Shown here piece by piece: positions 32,890 to 40,771 of a DNA stretch of 64,000 nt (positions within the stretch are counted from its first letter, which is position 1; the number at the start of each line of letters is the position of its first letter). Source of the DNA: an uncultured Eubacteriales bacterium (GTDB taxonomy: Bacteria > Bacillota > Clostridia > Christensenellales > Aristaeellaceae); the NCBI GenBank assembly GCA_902781095.1, contig CACZHW010000004.1:1-64000 (forward strand), read 5' to 3'. The notes below the pieces were generated by a model. The model saw only the letters and a list, made by a program, of their open reading frames with translations. It ran no database searches and was not told the DNA's origin. The position numbers and the translations under genes were made by a program.

Positions 32890-33729
32890 TTACGCCGGCA
32901 GGATTCCTGCCGCCACCAGCGCCAGAAGCGCGAGCCCCAGGGCGATGCGGTACAAGCCGAAGCCCGCGAAGGTGTGCCGCTTGAGGCCGCTGACCAGGTG
33001 GCTGATGCAGAATAGCGAAACGATGAACGCCGACAGCAGCCCGCACAGCAGGATCAGCACCTGGGAGAGCGGCAGACCGCCGCCGGTTTTCAGCAGCTTG
33101 ATCAGGCTGGCGCCCGCCATGGTGGGGATGGCCATGAAGAAGCTGAACTCCACCGACGCCGCGCGCGTGCAGCCCGCCAGGATGCCGCCGAGGATCGTCG
33201 CACCGGAGCGGCTGGTCCCCGGGATCAGCGCCAAAGCCTGCGCGCACCCGATGAGCAGCGCCGTCCGCACGCCGATCTGCTCCGCGCGCCGGATCCTGCC
33301 GCCCCGCCCCGGCCTGTCCACCGCGATGAAGGCGATGCCGTAGGCGATCAGCATCACGGCGATGACCGGCCAGCGGTCCAGCCGCGCGTCGATCCAGTCG
33401 TCCAGCGGGATGCCGGCCAGCGCGCTGGGCACGATGGCCACCAGCACCATCAGCCAGAGATGCGCGGCGTCCGCCCGCAGGAAGCCGAAGACGGTCTTCT
33501 CCTCCCCCTTTTGCGCGAAGGGCCACAGCCGGGGCCAGTAGAGCACCAGCACCGCGAGGATCGCGCCGAGCTGGATCACCACCTCAAACAGGGCTATAAA
33601 AGCCTCCGGCTCCCGGATCGGAAAGAGCAGGTTGAGCAGGCGCAGGTGCGTCGTCGAGCTGATGGGCAGCCACTCCGTTATGCCCTCCACAATACCGGCG
33701 AGGATCGCCTTCAGCATATTCGTGATCAT
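32890..33729 (-). CDS. uppP: Undecaprenyl-diphosphatase (BacA type)
   Basis: The 279-residue membrane protein dephosphorylates C55 isoprenoid diphosphate for cell-wall synthesis. It has the two signature loops, EGITEWLPISSTTHL (about 14-28) and PGTSRSGAT (about 169-177), and about eight membrane segments. It follows the DUF2461 gene by 22 bp on the same strand. Confidence 0.95.
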   Translation of the reverse strand: MITNMLKAILAGIVEGITEWLPISSTTHLRLLNLLFPIREPEAFIALFEVVIQLGAILAVLVLYWPRLWPFAQKGEEKTVFGFLRADAAHLWLMVLVAIVPSALAGIPLDDWIDARLDRWPVIAVMLIAYGIAFIAVDRPGRGGRIRRAEQIGVRTALLIGCAQALALIPGTSRSGATILGGILAGCTRAASVEFSFFMAIPTMAGASLIKLLKTGGGLPLSQVLILLCGLLSAFIVSLFCISHLVSGLKRHTFAGFGLYRIALGLALLALVAAGILPA

Positions 33730-33751
33730 GGTTTTGCTCCTTTACGGGAAA

Positions 33752-34552
33752 TCAGAATTCAAATTCCTCCGCCGTGCGGATCGACAGCCCCTTCGTATCG
33801 GGCTTTCCCTCCGGCGTTTTTTCCTGCGCCTGCTGCTGGGGCAGTTCAGGCGCGCCCGCCTGCGCCCGCAGCTCCTTCATCAGCCGCAGAACCGGCGCCA
33901 TGCGCTCCAGCTCGGCCGTCAGCCGCTCCGCCATCGCATGGCTCTTCAGCTGCGTCCAGGCCTCCGTCTCCGGCACGGATTCCGCGCCGAAGTACTTCAT
34001 CGCATACAGTCCGCGCAAATCCTCCGGCACCTGCTCCGGTACGGCCATGCGCTTAAACGGCTCGCCGTACAGGGAGAAGCGCCCGCCCGGCCGCCCCGGC
34101 GAAACCAGCTCCAGGGGCGCAAGCGCGGCCCGCACCTCGTCCGGATTCAGGCGGATGCGCGCGCGCAGCGCGTCCATCAGCGGCTTGTCGGGCCCGTAGC
34201 TGCCGCAGCCCCAGCCCAGCCAGTCCGGGCCGAAGCCCCAGTACATGTGGAACCCCTCGCTGCGCCGCTCGCCCGGGTAGCGCCAGCCCAGCCAGACGTG
34301 GTCCCGGAACGGCGATTTGTCCCTCGTAAAGCGCGTATCCCTGCGGATGCGGGACATCACGCTGCCCGGCCGCGTATCCAGCGACGGGTCGATGAGCTGC
34401 ACGACGGGCGTCAGTTCCTCACAAAGCGCCCGGAGCGGCGCCTTGACGTGCCGCTCGTAACGGTCCCGGTTGGCGTCAAAAAAGGCCTGGCTGTTGTCAA
34501 GGCGCAGCTCTGTCAGAAAATCCAGCGCATCCTGCGAAAAGCCGTCAAACAT
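33752..34552 (-). CDS. DUF2461 domain-containing protein
   Basis: The 266-residue protein carries DUF2461 (TIGR02453): LDFLTELRLDNSQAFFDANRDRYERHV at the N-terminus, then SRIRRDTRFTRDKSPFRDHVWLGW and HMYWGFGPDWLGWGCG. The family has no assigned biochemical role. The sequence is complete and soluble, with a glutamine-rich tail (PQQQAQEK). It is followed 22 bp later by uppP and was probably co-transcribed with it. Confidence 0.85.
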   Translation of the reverse strand: MFDGFSQDALDFLTELRLDNSQAFFDANRDRYERHVKAPLRALCEELTPVVQLIDPSLDTRPGSVMSRIRRDTRFTRDKSPFRDHVWLGWRYPGERRSEGFHMYWGFGPDWLGWGCGSYGPDKPLMDALRARIRLNPDEVRAALAPLELVSPGRPGGRFSLYGEPFKRMAVPEQVPEDLRGLYAMKYFGAESVPETEAWTQLKSHAMAERLTAELERMAPVLRLMKELRAQAGAPELPQQQAQEKTPEGKPDTKGLSIRTAEEFEF

Positions 34553-34581
34553 CGGCCGTTCATCCTCCTGCTTTGCACATG

Positions 34582-34643
34582 AACCGGGCTTGCCGCAGGA
34601 TCAGCAGTTGCATCCGCCGCGTATCCCTGCAGCAAGCCCGTTT
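34582..34643. repeat. Imperfect 18-bp inverted repeat
   Basis: AACCGGGCTTGCCGCAGG (34582-34599) and the complement of 34626-34643 differ at only two positions and enclose 26 nt. There is no T-tract, so it is a weak terminator candidate for the surface-protein gene at 34657-36720. Confidence 0.4.
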
Positions 34644-34656
34644 ATGGATTGAAATC

Positions 34657-36720
34657 TTATTCGTACAGATCGTCGTCGTCCGCCGTCTGTTCCGGCTGGC
34701 TGTCCCTGTGTCCCAGCCTGGAGAAGAGGCCCCGCTTCTTCTGCGGCGCTTCCTCCGCCTGCGCTTCCTTCTCAGCCTCGGACACGCTCCTGGCGATGGC
34801 CGCGCGGTCCAGGCGGATCGTCTCGCCTTCCTTCGCGGGTTCGTCCGGCGGCGTCACCCGGCTGAAGACCTTCGTCTGCGAGTCGGTCACCTTCGGATTC
34901 TCCACGTATTCCGGCCGCTGGTCCGCCGGGGAAACCCGCAGCGTCTTGGCGTCCGAAATCTCCGCCGTCTCCCGCGAGGGGCGCCTGCGGCGGCTGTCCT
35001 CCGCCTCTTCCTTTTCTTCCGGCTGCGGCACGGCGTTCGCCTCTTCCTCCGTCAGCTCCGTGGTGGAGACGATCTGGCTGCGCTCCTGCTTCGGCTCCTT
35101 CGCCGTCTTTCTGCGGCGCTTCCGGTGCCCGAAGGAGTCGCGGACGTCCGTCTCCATCGTGATCGTGTCGACCGCGTCCCTCATGCGCTTCTTCTGCTTC
35201 GCGCTCTTCGTCGCGCGCAGGATGATCATCAGCAGGATCAGCGCCGCCAGCACGCCGCCCGCGATGGCCAGTATCATCGGGTCCACATGCTCCGAAATCT
35301 GCTCCATCAGCGTCGGCGCCGGTGTGGCCGTAGGCACGGGGCTCGGCGTCGGCGGCACGGGCGTGGGCGTCGGCACCGGCGTGGGCGCCGGCGTCGGCGC
35401 GGCATAAACCATCTCTATGATGTTCGAGCGGTAGGTGCGCTCGTTGCCCAGCGCGTCCTTTCCGGATACGGCGAACTGCACCTGGCCCGCCATGCTCAGC
35501 TCCGCGTCGAATACGATGGAGCGCGTTTCACCGGAGGGCAGGGAGGAAATCGTCCCCACCGTGCGCCCGGACTCCGTAACCGTCAGCGTCGCCGCGTCCG
35601 TCTCGCCGGTGTTCTTTACCTCCACGCCGAAGCGAACCACGGCGGGTTCCGAATGGATGGTCTCGCTCTGCGCGGCGGCGTTCACCTCCAGGATCAGCGC
35701 CGTCGAGATGTCCTGCAGGGTAATGGCGACCTCGTTCGTCTGGATCGATACCGTCTCTCCGGTCGGCGTGGTGCCCTCGACCGCGGCGCTCAGCGCGCCG
35801 TCACCGGCGGGCGCATAGGTTGCCGATGCCTCATAAGAGCCGCCGGCGGCCAGTTCCGCCAGGCTCAGCAGCGTCGTGCCGTCCGGCAGAACGGCCCGGA
35901 TGTTCTGCAGGGCCGTCTCGCCCGTGTTCTTCAGCTTCAGCGTCAGTCCGATTTCCGCACCGGGATAGACGTTCTGCGCATCCTCGGAAGAGAGCTCCGC
36001 CGAAAGGCCGTTCTCCGTCAGCGCCACCGTACGCCGGCCCAGGTCCTCCACCGTCAGCTCCTTGTCCGAGTCCGCCGAACGGTAGGTCACGTGCGGCTCG
36101 CAGGCGAGGTTCTCCTCGCCCATCGTCACGCTGTCGGTGAGCACGATCCGCTCGCCGACCGACAGCGCTGCCGCCGTCAGCTTTTTCTCGCTGAAGGTCG
36201 GGTTGTCGATCGCGATGTTTCTCAGCTCGATGTTGCCGGTGTTGGAGAGCGTATAGCTCGCCGTCACCTGCTGGCCCGTCCGGGCGCTCGTCGGGCTCAC
36301 GGTATAGGTCACCGTCAGCTGGGGCGCGGGCGCTTCCGTCTGTATGGTGATGGGGATCGTCCGCAGCAGCGGCTCCGCCCCTTCTTCCTTCGCCGGGTAG
36401 CGGATGTAGTAGCTGATCTTCCCTTTGGAAATCTGCTCGCCCGTCACGTGCCAGGTCCCGGTATAGGTCACCGTCTGCCCGGCCTTCAGCCCGTTGTACT
36501 GTTCCACGGATTGTCCGTCGGAGTTAAAGAGCGTGATCTTTCCCTCGACGTCCTCGGCGCCCGTGTTGTACACCTTGATGGTGATGGACACGTCCTGCTC
36601 GGAGATGACGGACTGCGGCTCGCTGCGGGAGGACACACGAATGACGTCATCCGATTCCGCGGCAGCCCCGATTGCAAACAGCAGGCTGAACAGGAGGAGA
36701 ACACAGAACAAGCGCTTCAT
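34657..36720 (-). CDS. Membrane-anchored surface protein with Ig/CARDB-like repeats and cytoplasmic tail
   Basis: The 687-residue protein has a signal peptide (cleavage near AAA-ES, residue 22). Several CARDB/DUF11-like beta-sandwich repeats follow, each with a YNTGAEDVEG / LSNTGNIELRN / LKNTGETALQN / VKNTGETDAAT motif. A proline-threonine stalk (APTPAPTPVPTPTPVPP) near 460-490, one membrane helix (about 500-522) and a charged cytoplasmic tail of about 165 residues complete it. Such proteins are thought to display repeats at the cell surface; the long basic-acidic tail suggests intracellular contacts. The ATG at 36720 follows GGGGG by 4-5 nt. It has its own consensus promoter. Confidence 0.82.
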   Translation of the reverse strand: MKRLFCVLLLFSLLFAIGAAAESDDVIRVSSRSEPQSVISEQDVSITIKVYNTGAEDVEGKITLFNSDGQSVEQYNGLKAGQTVTYTGTWHVTGEQISKGKISYYIRYPAKEEGAEPLLRTIPITIQTEAPAPQLTVTYTVSPTSARTGQQVTASYTLSNTGNIELRNIAIDNPTFSEKKLTAAALSVGERIVLTDSVTMGEENLACEPHVTYRSADSDKELTVEDLGRRTVALTENGLSAELSSEDAQNVYPGAEIGLTLKLKNTGETALQNIRAVLPDGTTLLSLAELAAGGSYEASATYAPAGDGALSAAVEGTTPTGETVSIQTNEVAITLQDISTALILEVNAAAQSETIHSEPAVVRFGVEVKNTGETDAATLTVTESGRTVGTISSLPSGETRSIVFDAELSMAGQVQFAVSGKDALGNERTYRSNIIEMVYAAPTPAPTPVPTPTPVPPTPSPVPTATPAPTLMEQISEHVDPMILAIAGGVLAALILLMIILRATKSAKQKKRMRDAVDTITMETDVRDSFGHRKRRRKTAKEPKQERSQIVSTTELTEEEANAVPQPEEKEEAEDSRRRRPSRETAEISDAKTLRVSPADQRPEYVENPKVTDSQTKVFSRVTPPDEPAKEGETIRLDRAAIARSVSEAEKEAQAEEAPQKKRGLFSRLGHRDSQPEQTADDDDLYE

Positions 36721-36789
36721 CATATCCCCCATAGGCTCCGGTACGGAGCCGCCTCCCTTCGGGCAAAAATACATAATTATCCAACTAAT

Positions 36790-36818
36790 ATTTTAACCGT
36801 GCGCGTTTACTCTGTCAA
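36790..36818 (-). promoter_or_regulatory. Promoter of the surface-protein gene
   Basis: TTGACA (36818-36813), 17 bp, TAAAAT (36795-36790) on the minus strand. Confidence 0.75.
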
Positions 36819-36860
36819 GCTTTATGCCGTCCCGCGCCTTTTCCGGCTGCGGCAGGGCGC

Positions 36861-36893
36861 AAAAAAGCCGCCCTTCCGCAAGGGAAGAGCGGC
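36861..36893 (-). terminator. Terminator of the pyridoxamine-oxidase-like gene
   Basis: GCCGCCCTTCC (36867-36877) pairs with 36883-36893 with one G-U, and is followed on the minus strand by TTTTTT. Confidence 0.85.
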
Positions 36894-36905
36894 AGAGAGC
36901 CTTGC

Positions 36906-37298
36906 TCAGAAGGTCACGGTTTCCGGCGCCGCCGTAAAGGAGGAGAAGGTCGCCGTCCCGCAGCGCAGCGCAAAGACCTCGGTGTTGCCGTCCCCGGGCG
37001 TATACATGGCCCTGAGGTCCGGATAGGCCTCCAGCATGTGCACCTGCGCGTCGATGCGCTCGTCCTCCACCGCCTCGGCCGCAACGCGCAGCCATACGCC
37101 GTCCTTGAAAGCACAGATCTCGATCTTCGGGTTCCGGTGGATCTGGCGGGAGACGTCCTTCGACTTTCCGGTCTGGAAGGTGAGCCGGCCGTCATACAGG
37201 TCGATAGTGCCGAAAGGCCGCACGCGCGGCTGGTCGCCTTCCACCGTCGCCAGATAGTAAGTGCCCGCCGCCTTCAGAAACTCATAAATCCTGTCCAT
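36906..37298 (-). CDS. Pyridoxamine 5'-phosphate oxidase-like flavin-binding protein
   Basis: The 130-residue split-barrel protein has the pattern of small PNPOx-like proteins: GTYYLATVEGDQPRVRPFG near 12-30, LTFQTGKSKDVSRQI near 40-55 and YTPGDGNTEVFAL. They bind FMN or F420 and act as reductases or haem or flavin carriers. The substrate is unknown. The ATG follows AAAGGAGG by 8 nt. It ends at a strong terminator and stands alone. Confidence 0.82.
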   Translation of the reverse strand: MDRIYEFLKAAGTYYLATVEGDQPRVRPFGTIDLYDGRLTFQTGKSKDVSRQIHRNPKIEICAFKDGVWLRVAAEAVEDERIDAQVHMLEAYPDLRAMYTPGDGNTEVFALRCGTATFSSFTAAPETVTF

Positions 37299-37458
37299 TG
37301 GAAAAACCTCCTTTGATCGTTCCTGCAGCCGCGTCCGCCCGCAAGCATGCTGAACGCGGCTGCATATTACTATAGTTGTTTCGGCGGATAAAGGGGATTT
37401 TCCTGCTTTGGCTTCCACAGTTTGTCATACGCCCGATCCGTACCGATACGTGGATTTG

Positions 37459-37482
37459 AAAAGGACGCCGTTTAAGGCGTCC
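37459..37482 (-). terminator. Terminator of the AT-rich gene at 37551
   Basis: GGACGCC (37463-37469) and GGCGTCC (37476-37482) form a 7-bp stem followed on the minus strand by TTTT. Confidence 0.65.
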
Positions 37483-37550
37483 CGCGTTGGATACAAGATG
37501 ATATTATGCAGCGATTCATCTAATGCTGTTCATAGAATATAGAATACTGT

Positions 37551-38033
37551 TCATTCATCTATTGGATATAATGGTAGCATACTATTTAGATATTTAGTGT
37601 TTATCCCATTCATCATTTTAAGCATATAATTCGTCGTTACATCACAAGCCTTATTACTATTCTCTTTATTCATTTTACCGTCAAAGAACATAATGAGAAA
37701 GTGTGTTCTCATAATCAAAGAATAGAAAAACTGTTCTATTAAACGAGCCGCTTCTGTTTTGGCATAAACGCTTTGACCGTCCTTTAATATGCTTTCTTTG
37801 GCAAGTGTATTAATGAACTCATTTTCATTGTCATAGATTGTTTTCCAAACAGAATAGACCATTCCATTAAACTTTGAATACATTTGCTTTATTTCGTTAT
37901 ACTTGCTTTTCTTATTAAAGAAGCTAACCTGATTTAGTAATTCCTTTTCTCTATCTTCTAACATATTTAAGGATGGCATTACACTAGAGACAAATTCTTG
38001 ATACATCAGCAAGATTTCGCTATCACTTTTCAT
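37551..38033 (-). CDS. AT-rich hypothetical protein
   Basis: The 160-residue, mostly helical soluble protein is rich in Asn, Lys, Met and Phe and encoded by AT-rich DNA unlike the neighbours. It has no signal peptide and no recognised motif. Segments such as SLIMRTHFLIMFFDGKMNKE suggest an amphipathic helical bundle. Together with the next AT-rich gene it looks like horizontally acquired material. Start at ATG 38033; the ribosome site is weak (GGAG is not seen, AGTTAAGAAT precedes). Confidence 0.6.
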   Translation of the reverse strand: MKSDSEILLMYQEFVSSVMPSLNMLEDREKELLNQVSFFNKKSKYNEIKQMYSKFNGMVYSVWKTIYDNENEFINTLAKESILKDGQSVYAKTEAARLIEQFFYSLIMRTHFLIMFFDGKMNKENSNKACDVTTNYMLKMMNGINTKYLNSMLPLYPIDE

Positions 38034-38174
38034 ATTCTTAACTCCTATTACTTGTTTTCTACTATAAACATTTCACTATTTTATCATTAAACTGAACGTT
38101 GTCGTGAGGAATCATTAGGAATAACTAATTCTGTCAACAATTCGCATCTCCTTATAATTCTTCAATAATAAAAA

Positions 38175-38765
38175 TCATTTTGATAATTCTTTAAAATCAT
38201 CAATAACCGTTTGCGCAATGAGTAAATCATCACCTTTTGCCACTCTATACTCAACAGCATCTATTGATAATCTATCTTGTGTAATACGGACTTCCAAATT
38301 ATTAAACTTTCCTGTCGGAGCCTTATAATTCTCAACAAACAATTCTCTTGAGTCTTCTACTGTAAGATTCATCCTTGCTCTTTGTTCTTTACTCTCGTCA
38401 TACAGTTTATATTGTGTAAGGAATGATGATATAAGAGACTGTCGGGCAATGTCAGGAGCAGAATGTAACGGGCCAAGTATTTTATTATAGTACGCCGCAT
38501 TATACTTATAAACAGTCTCAACTCCATAGTAATACTTCATAGATTGATTCTTGTTATATGGATTCTGTTCTTCTTCCTCACCATAGCGGTATAACAGCAT
38601 TTTATAGTCATCAGTGAAAACAAGAATATGGTTTTCGTCTTCTATTGAAGCCGTGTATATCTTATCTGTATCAAACTTCAATGGCCCGTATGCCATAGAG
38701 CGGAGCATCACTAACCCCACGAATGCTACGATAATAAGACCCAGTATTGTTTTTAGCAGTTTCAT
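38175..38765 (-). CDS. AT-rich membrane-anchored hypothetical protein
   Basis: The 196-residue protein has one N-terminal hydrophobic helix (about 5-23, signal anchor) followed by an extracytoplasmic domain with alternating strands (KIYTASIEDENHILVFTDD) and a helix-rich end. No family is recognised. AGAGGTG precedes the ATG. The base composition is much more AT-rich than the flanking genes, as in the neighbouring 37551-38033 gene, with which it may form one unit (141 bp gap). Confidence 0.65.
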   Translation of the reverse strand: MKLLKTILGLIIVAFVGLVMLRSMAYGPLKFDTDKIYTASIEDENHILVFTDDYKMLLYRYGEEEEQNPYNKNQSMKYYYGVETVYKYNAAYYNKILGPLHSAPDIARQSLISSFLTQYKLYDESKEQRARMNLTVEDSRELFVENYKAPTGKFNNLEVRITQDRLSIDAVEYRVAKGDDLLIAQTVIDDFKELSK

Positions 38766-38871
38766 ACTTTCACCTCTTAATGCTTAATACTATCAATATA
38801 TAAATTCATTGTTATTATACAGTTTTCATCCAGCCTTGTCCACACAAATAAAGGGTGGGACACCCTGTGAC

Positions 38872-38908
38872 AAAAACGGAAGAGCCGCCATCGCCGCTCT
38901 TCCGTTTT
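38872..38908 (-). terminator. Terminator of the exported deoxyribosyltransferase-like gene
   Basis: A 13-bp stem AAAACGGAAGAGC (38873-38885) with 38896-38908 has T-runs on both sides. It separates the AT-rich pair from the gene at 39030. Confidence 0.8.
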
Positions 38909-39029
38909 GTTTCGCGTCCTTCTGTTCTGCAAGCACATATACACATACCGATAGCAACATTTACATAATTGCGAGCCGTCGGCAGTTAGCACCTGCTGAC
39001 GGCTCGTTTATCCCGGTTTCCCACACGGC

Positions 39030-39572
39030 TTACAGTTCGTTCTGCGACAGGTACTGCTTCAGCTCCTCTTTCAACTGATCGCCGTCGTAGTTTTTAAAGA
39101 TTTGGATCATGCAGCCGCTGATCATCGGATTGAGATCCAGCCCGCGCTCAATCGAGCGGGTGTCTGTTTTGATCCCGTAGCAGCGCTTGCCGCAACCGTA
39201 AGCGATGCCGAGCTCGACACAGGCCCCCTCGTCGGGAACGCGCCCGTCCACATTCATCATGACGATGTCCGCCTTCTGCACCTCTCCGGCATCCAGTTCA
39301 AAAATCATCCGGATCAGCTCGTCTTCCGTTTTGCCCTCCAGCAGCGCAGCTTCGATACCGTCACGCTGCGGCAGGAAGACCTGATAGCCGGCATCCTCCA
39401 GCACCCGGGCGATCTCCAGGTTGAAATTCTTCTCTGCCTGGTTGAACATCGGGCTCGCGAAATATACCTTTTTACCGTTTGCGTTTTCCCCTGCTGCAAT
39501 CGTATCCTCCGCAAACGCGAGGGAGGCAACCGCAATGCTCATCAGCAGCAACAGGGCGATGATCCTTTTCAT
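39030..39572 (-). CDS. Exported nucleoside 2-deoxyribosyltransferase-like protein
   Basis: The 180-residue protein has a signal peptide (MKRIIALLLLMSIAVASLAFA, cleavage before ED). A nucleoside 2-deoxyribosyltransferase fold follows: KVYFASPMFNQAEKNFN near 35-51, ADIVMMNVDGRVPDEGACVELGIAYG near 101-126 with the expected nucleophilic Glu in the DEGACVELG block. The family normally works in the cytoplasm, exchanging bases between deoxynucleosides. Export is unusual and suggests use on extracellular nucleosides or a different glycosyl substrate. AAAGGAG precedes the start. Confidence 0.8.
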   Translation of the reverse strand: MKRIIALLLLMSIAVASLAFAEDTIAAGENANGKKVYFASPMFNQAEKNFNLEIARVLEDAGYQVFLPQRDGIEAALLEGKTEDELIRMIFELDAGEVQKADIVMMNVDGRVPDEGACVELGIAYGCGKRCYGIKTDTRSIERGLDLNPMISGCMIQIFKNYDGDQLKEELKQYLSQNEL

Positions 39573-39672
39573 ACCGTCAGCTCCTTTCGGTCAACTGTCG
39601 TAAACTTCTCATTTTTCTTCAAGCTAAACTGAAGGGAGCTGCCGAAGCAACTCCCGCCGGTTCTGATTTGCC

Positions 39673-39981
39673 TCAGTCAAAGAAGCCGAAGAGGCCATGC
39701 CCGTGATGATCGACGTCGAAGTCTCTCACCCTGCCGGTCGCCGCGTCGATATCCACGTCGTACTCGGTGTTGCCCTTCCAGAACTCCAGCTCGTACACCA
39801 TCCGTCCGTCGTCCCAGTCCTGATGCGCCTTGTTGAAGCGCACCTCGCCGGCCTTGACGCCCGCGCGCTCAAGCGCCGTCTGCTTCGCCTGCTCCAAAGA
39901 CACGCTGCCCTGCGCCATGGCTCCGGCCGTCATCAGCACCGCCATCATTGCAACCAGCATGGCCGCTACAAACTTCTTCAT
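39673..39981 (-). CDS. Exported PepSY-domain protein
   Basis: The 102-residue protein has a signal peptide (cleavage after AMA, near residue 23) and one PepSY domain (about 28-95: LEQAKQTALERAGV and VYELEFWKGNTEYDVDIDAATGRV). PepSY proteins are often peptidase inhibitors or act near the cell surface. The ATG at 39981 follows AAAGGAG; the longer upstream frame is rejected. The tail DHHGHGLFGFFD is histidine- and phenylalanine-rich. Confidence 0.85.
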   Translation of the reverse strand: MKKFVAAMLVAMMAVLMTAGAMAQGSVSLEQAKQTALERAGVKAGEVRFNKAHQDWDDGRMVYELEFWKGNTEYDVDIDAATGRVRDFDVDHHGHGLFGFFD

Positions 39982-40110
39982 AATCTTTGCTCCTTTCGGG
40001 TCGCTGTTGTTTTTGTTCTCTTTACGTGCACAGGATAGCACGGCGCCTGTCACAGAAGCGTCACAGAAACGAACCTCGCGGCAATTACTGTTTTAGAATC
40101 TGTTTTGTGC

Positions 40111-40116
40111 TATAAT
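40111..40116 (+). promoter_or_regulatory. Extended -10 promoter element
   Basis: TGCTATAAT (40108-40116) forms an extended -10 box, 43 bp before the ATG at 40159. The -35 region is poor. Confidence 0.5.
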
Positions 40117-40158
40117 TCAGGCAACCGGACAGATAGATTCGAAAGGAGGAACGTACAT

Positions 40159-40539
40159 ATGAGAAAGAACAGATTTCGTGGTTTGGCCGTCATACTCCTC
40201 GTGACCCTGCTCTCGGGCGCCGCACTGACCGCTTGCGCGTACATCGCGCCCTACGGTTATACCCGCCCTGATTACATCCTCGCAAAAACGACGAACCGGC
40301 TCGCACTCAATTCCGGCCCCGGTACCAAAAAATACTTTAAAGAGTTGGGCACATACGGCTCCGCAGGAGAGTATGCGAAGATTCTCGCAAAGGCCTGGGA
40401 CCCCAACAACGGCATCTGGTGGCTCAAGGTGGAGTACCCTGTCGGAAGCGGATTTGTCGGCTGGACAGGGGAAAAGCGCTTCGACGCCAGCACCTTCAGC
40501 CGTGACGACGTGCCGACAGAGTACTGGTATCCCTACTGA
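40159..40539 (+). CDS. Small lipoprotein with SH3-like domain
   Basis: The 126-residue protein has a lipoprotein signal ending in LTAC (Cys about 26), then a bacterial SH3-like region (TNRLALNSGPGTKKYFKELG, WWLKVEYPVGSGFVGWTG). It is probably surface-anchored and binds cell-wall peptide or another partner. AAAGGAGG lies 8 nt before the chosen ATG. It is convergent with the tRNA-Val gene. Confidence 0.75.
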   Translation: MRKNRFRGLAVILLVTLLSGAALTACAYIAPYGYTRPDYILAKTTNRLALNSGPGTKKYFKELGTYGSAGEYAKILAKAWDPNNGIWWLKVEYPVGSGFVGWTGEKRFDASTFSRDDVPTEYWYPY

Positions 40540-40545
40540 CCATAA

Positions 40546-40573
40546 AGAAAAACCGCTTCCTGATCGGAAGCGG
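40546..40573 (-). terminator. Terminator of tRNA-Val
   Basis: CCGCTTCC (40553-40560) pairs with 40566-40573. On the minus strand TTTTTCTTT follows the stem. Confidence 0.75.
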
Positions 40574-40600
40574 CATCCGCCGGGCGACTAACCCCGGGCT

Positions 40601-40677
40601 GTGGTGGGGTCTATAGGGCTCGAACCTACGACCTCCACGATGTCAACGTGGCGCTCTAGCCAGCTGAGCTAAGACCC
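40601..40677 (-). tRNA. tRNA-Val (GAC anticodon)
   Basis: On the minus strand the cloverleaf is complete: acceptor GGGGTCT/AGACCCC, D stem GCTC/GAGC, anticodon stem CCACG/CGTGG with loop TTGACAT (anticodon GAC), T arm GTAGG-TTCGAGC-CCTAT, discriminator A and an encoded CCA (40603-40601). It has its own promoter and terminator. Confidence 0.97.
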
Positions 40678-40691
40678 CAAGCACGAAAGAT

Positions 40692-40733
40692 AGTATACAG
40701 CAGCGGAAGGGAAAAATCAAGCCCTTCCGCTGC
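40692..40733 (-). promoter_or_regulatory. tRNA-Val promoter inside a 12-bp hairpin
   Basis: TTGATT (40720-40715), 17 bp, TATACT (40697-40692) on the minus strand. The -35 lies in the loop of a perfect 12-bp inverted repeat (40700-40711 with 40722-40733, GCAGCGGAAGGG). The hairpin may also end transcripts arriving from the nuclease gene upstream. Confidence 0.65.
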
Positions 40734-40771
40734 AAAATTTAATCTTCGGGTAAAAGCGGGGCTCCTGTCCT

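Noticed and set aside
34573..37026. An 817-codon plus-strand open frame
   Set aside because: It is the antisense of the surface-protein gene and has no motif or start signal.
38969..39006. Inverted repeat GAGCCGTC...GACGGCTC as a terminator
   Set aside because: It lies between the 39030 gene and the better hairpin at 38872, and has no T-tract.
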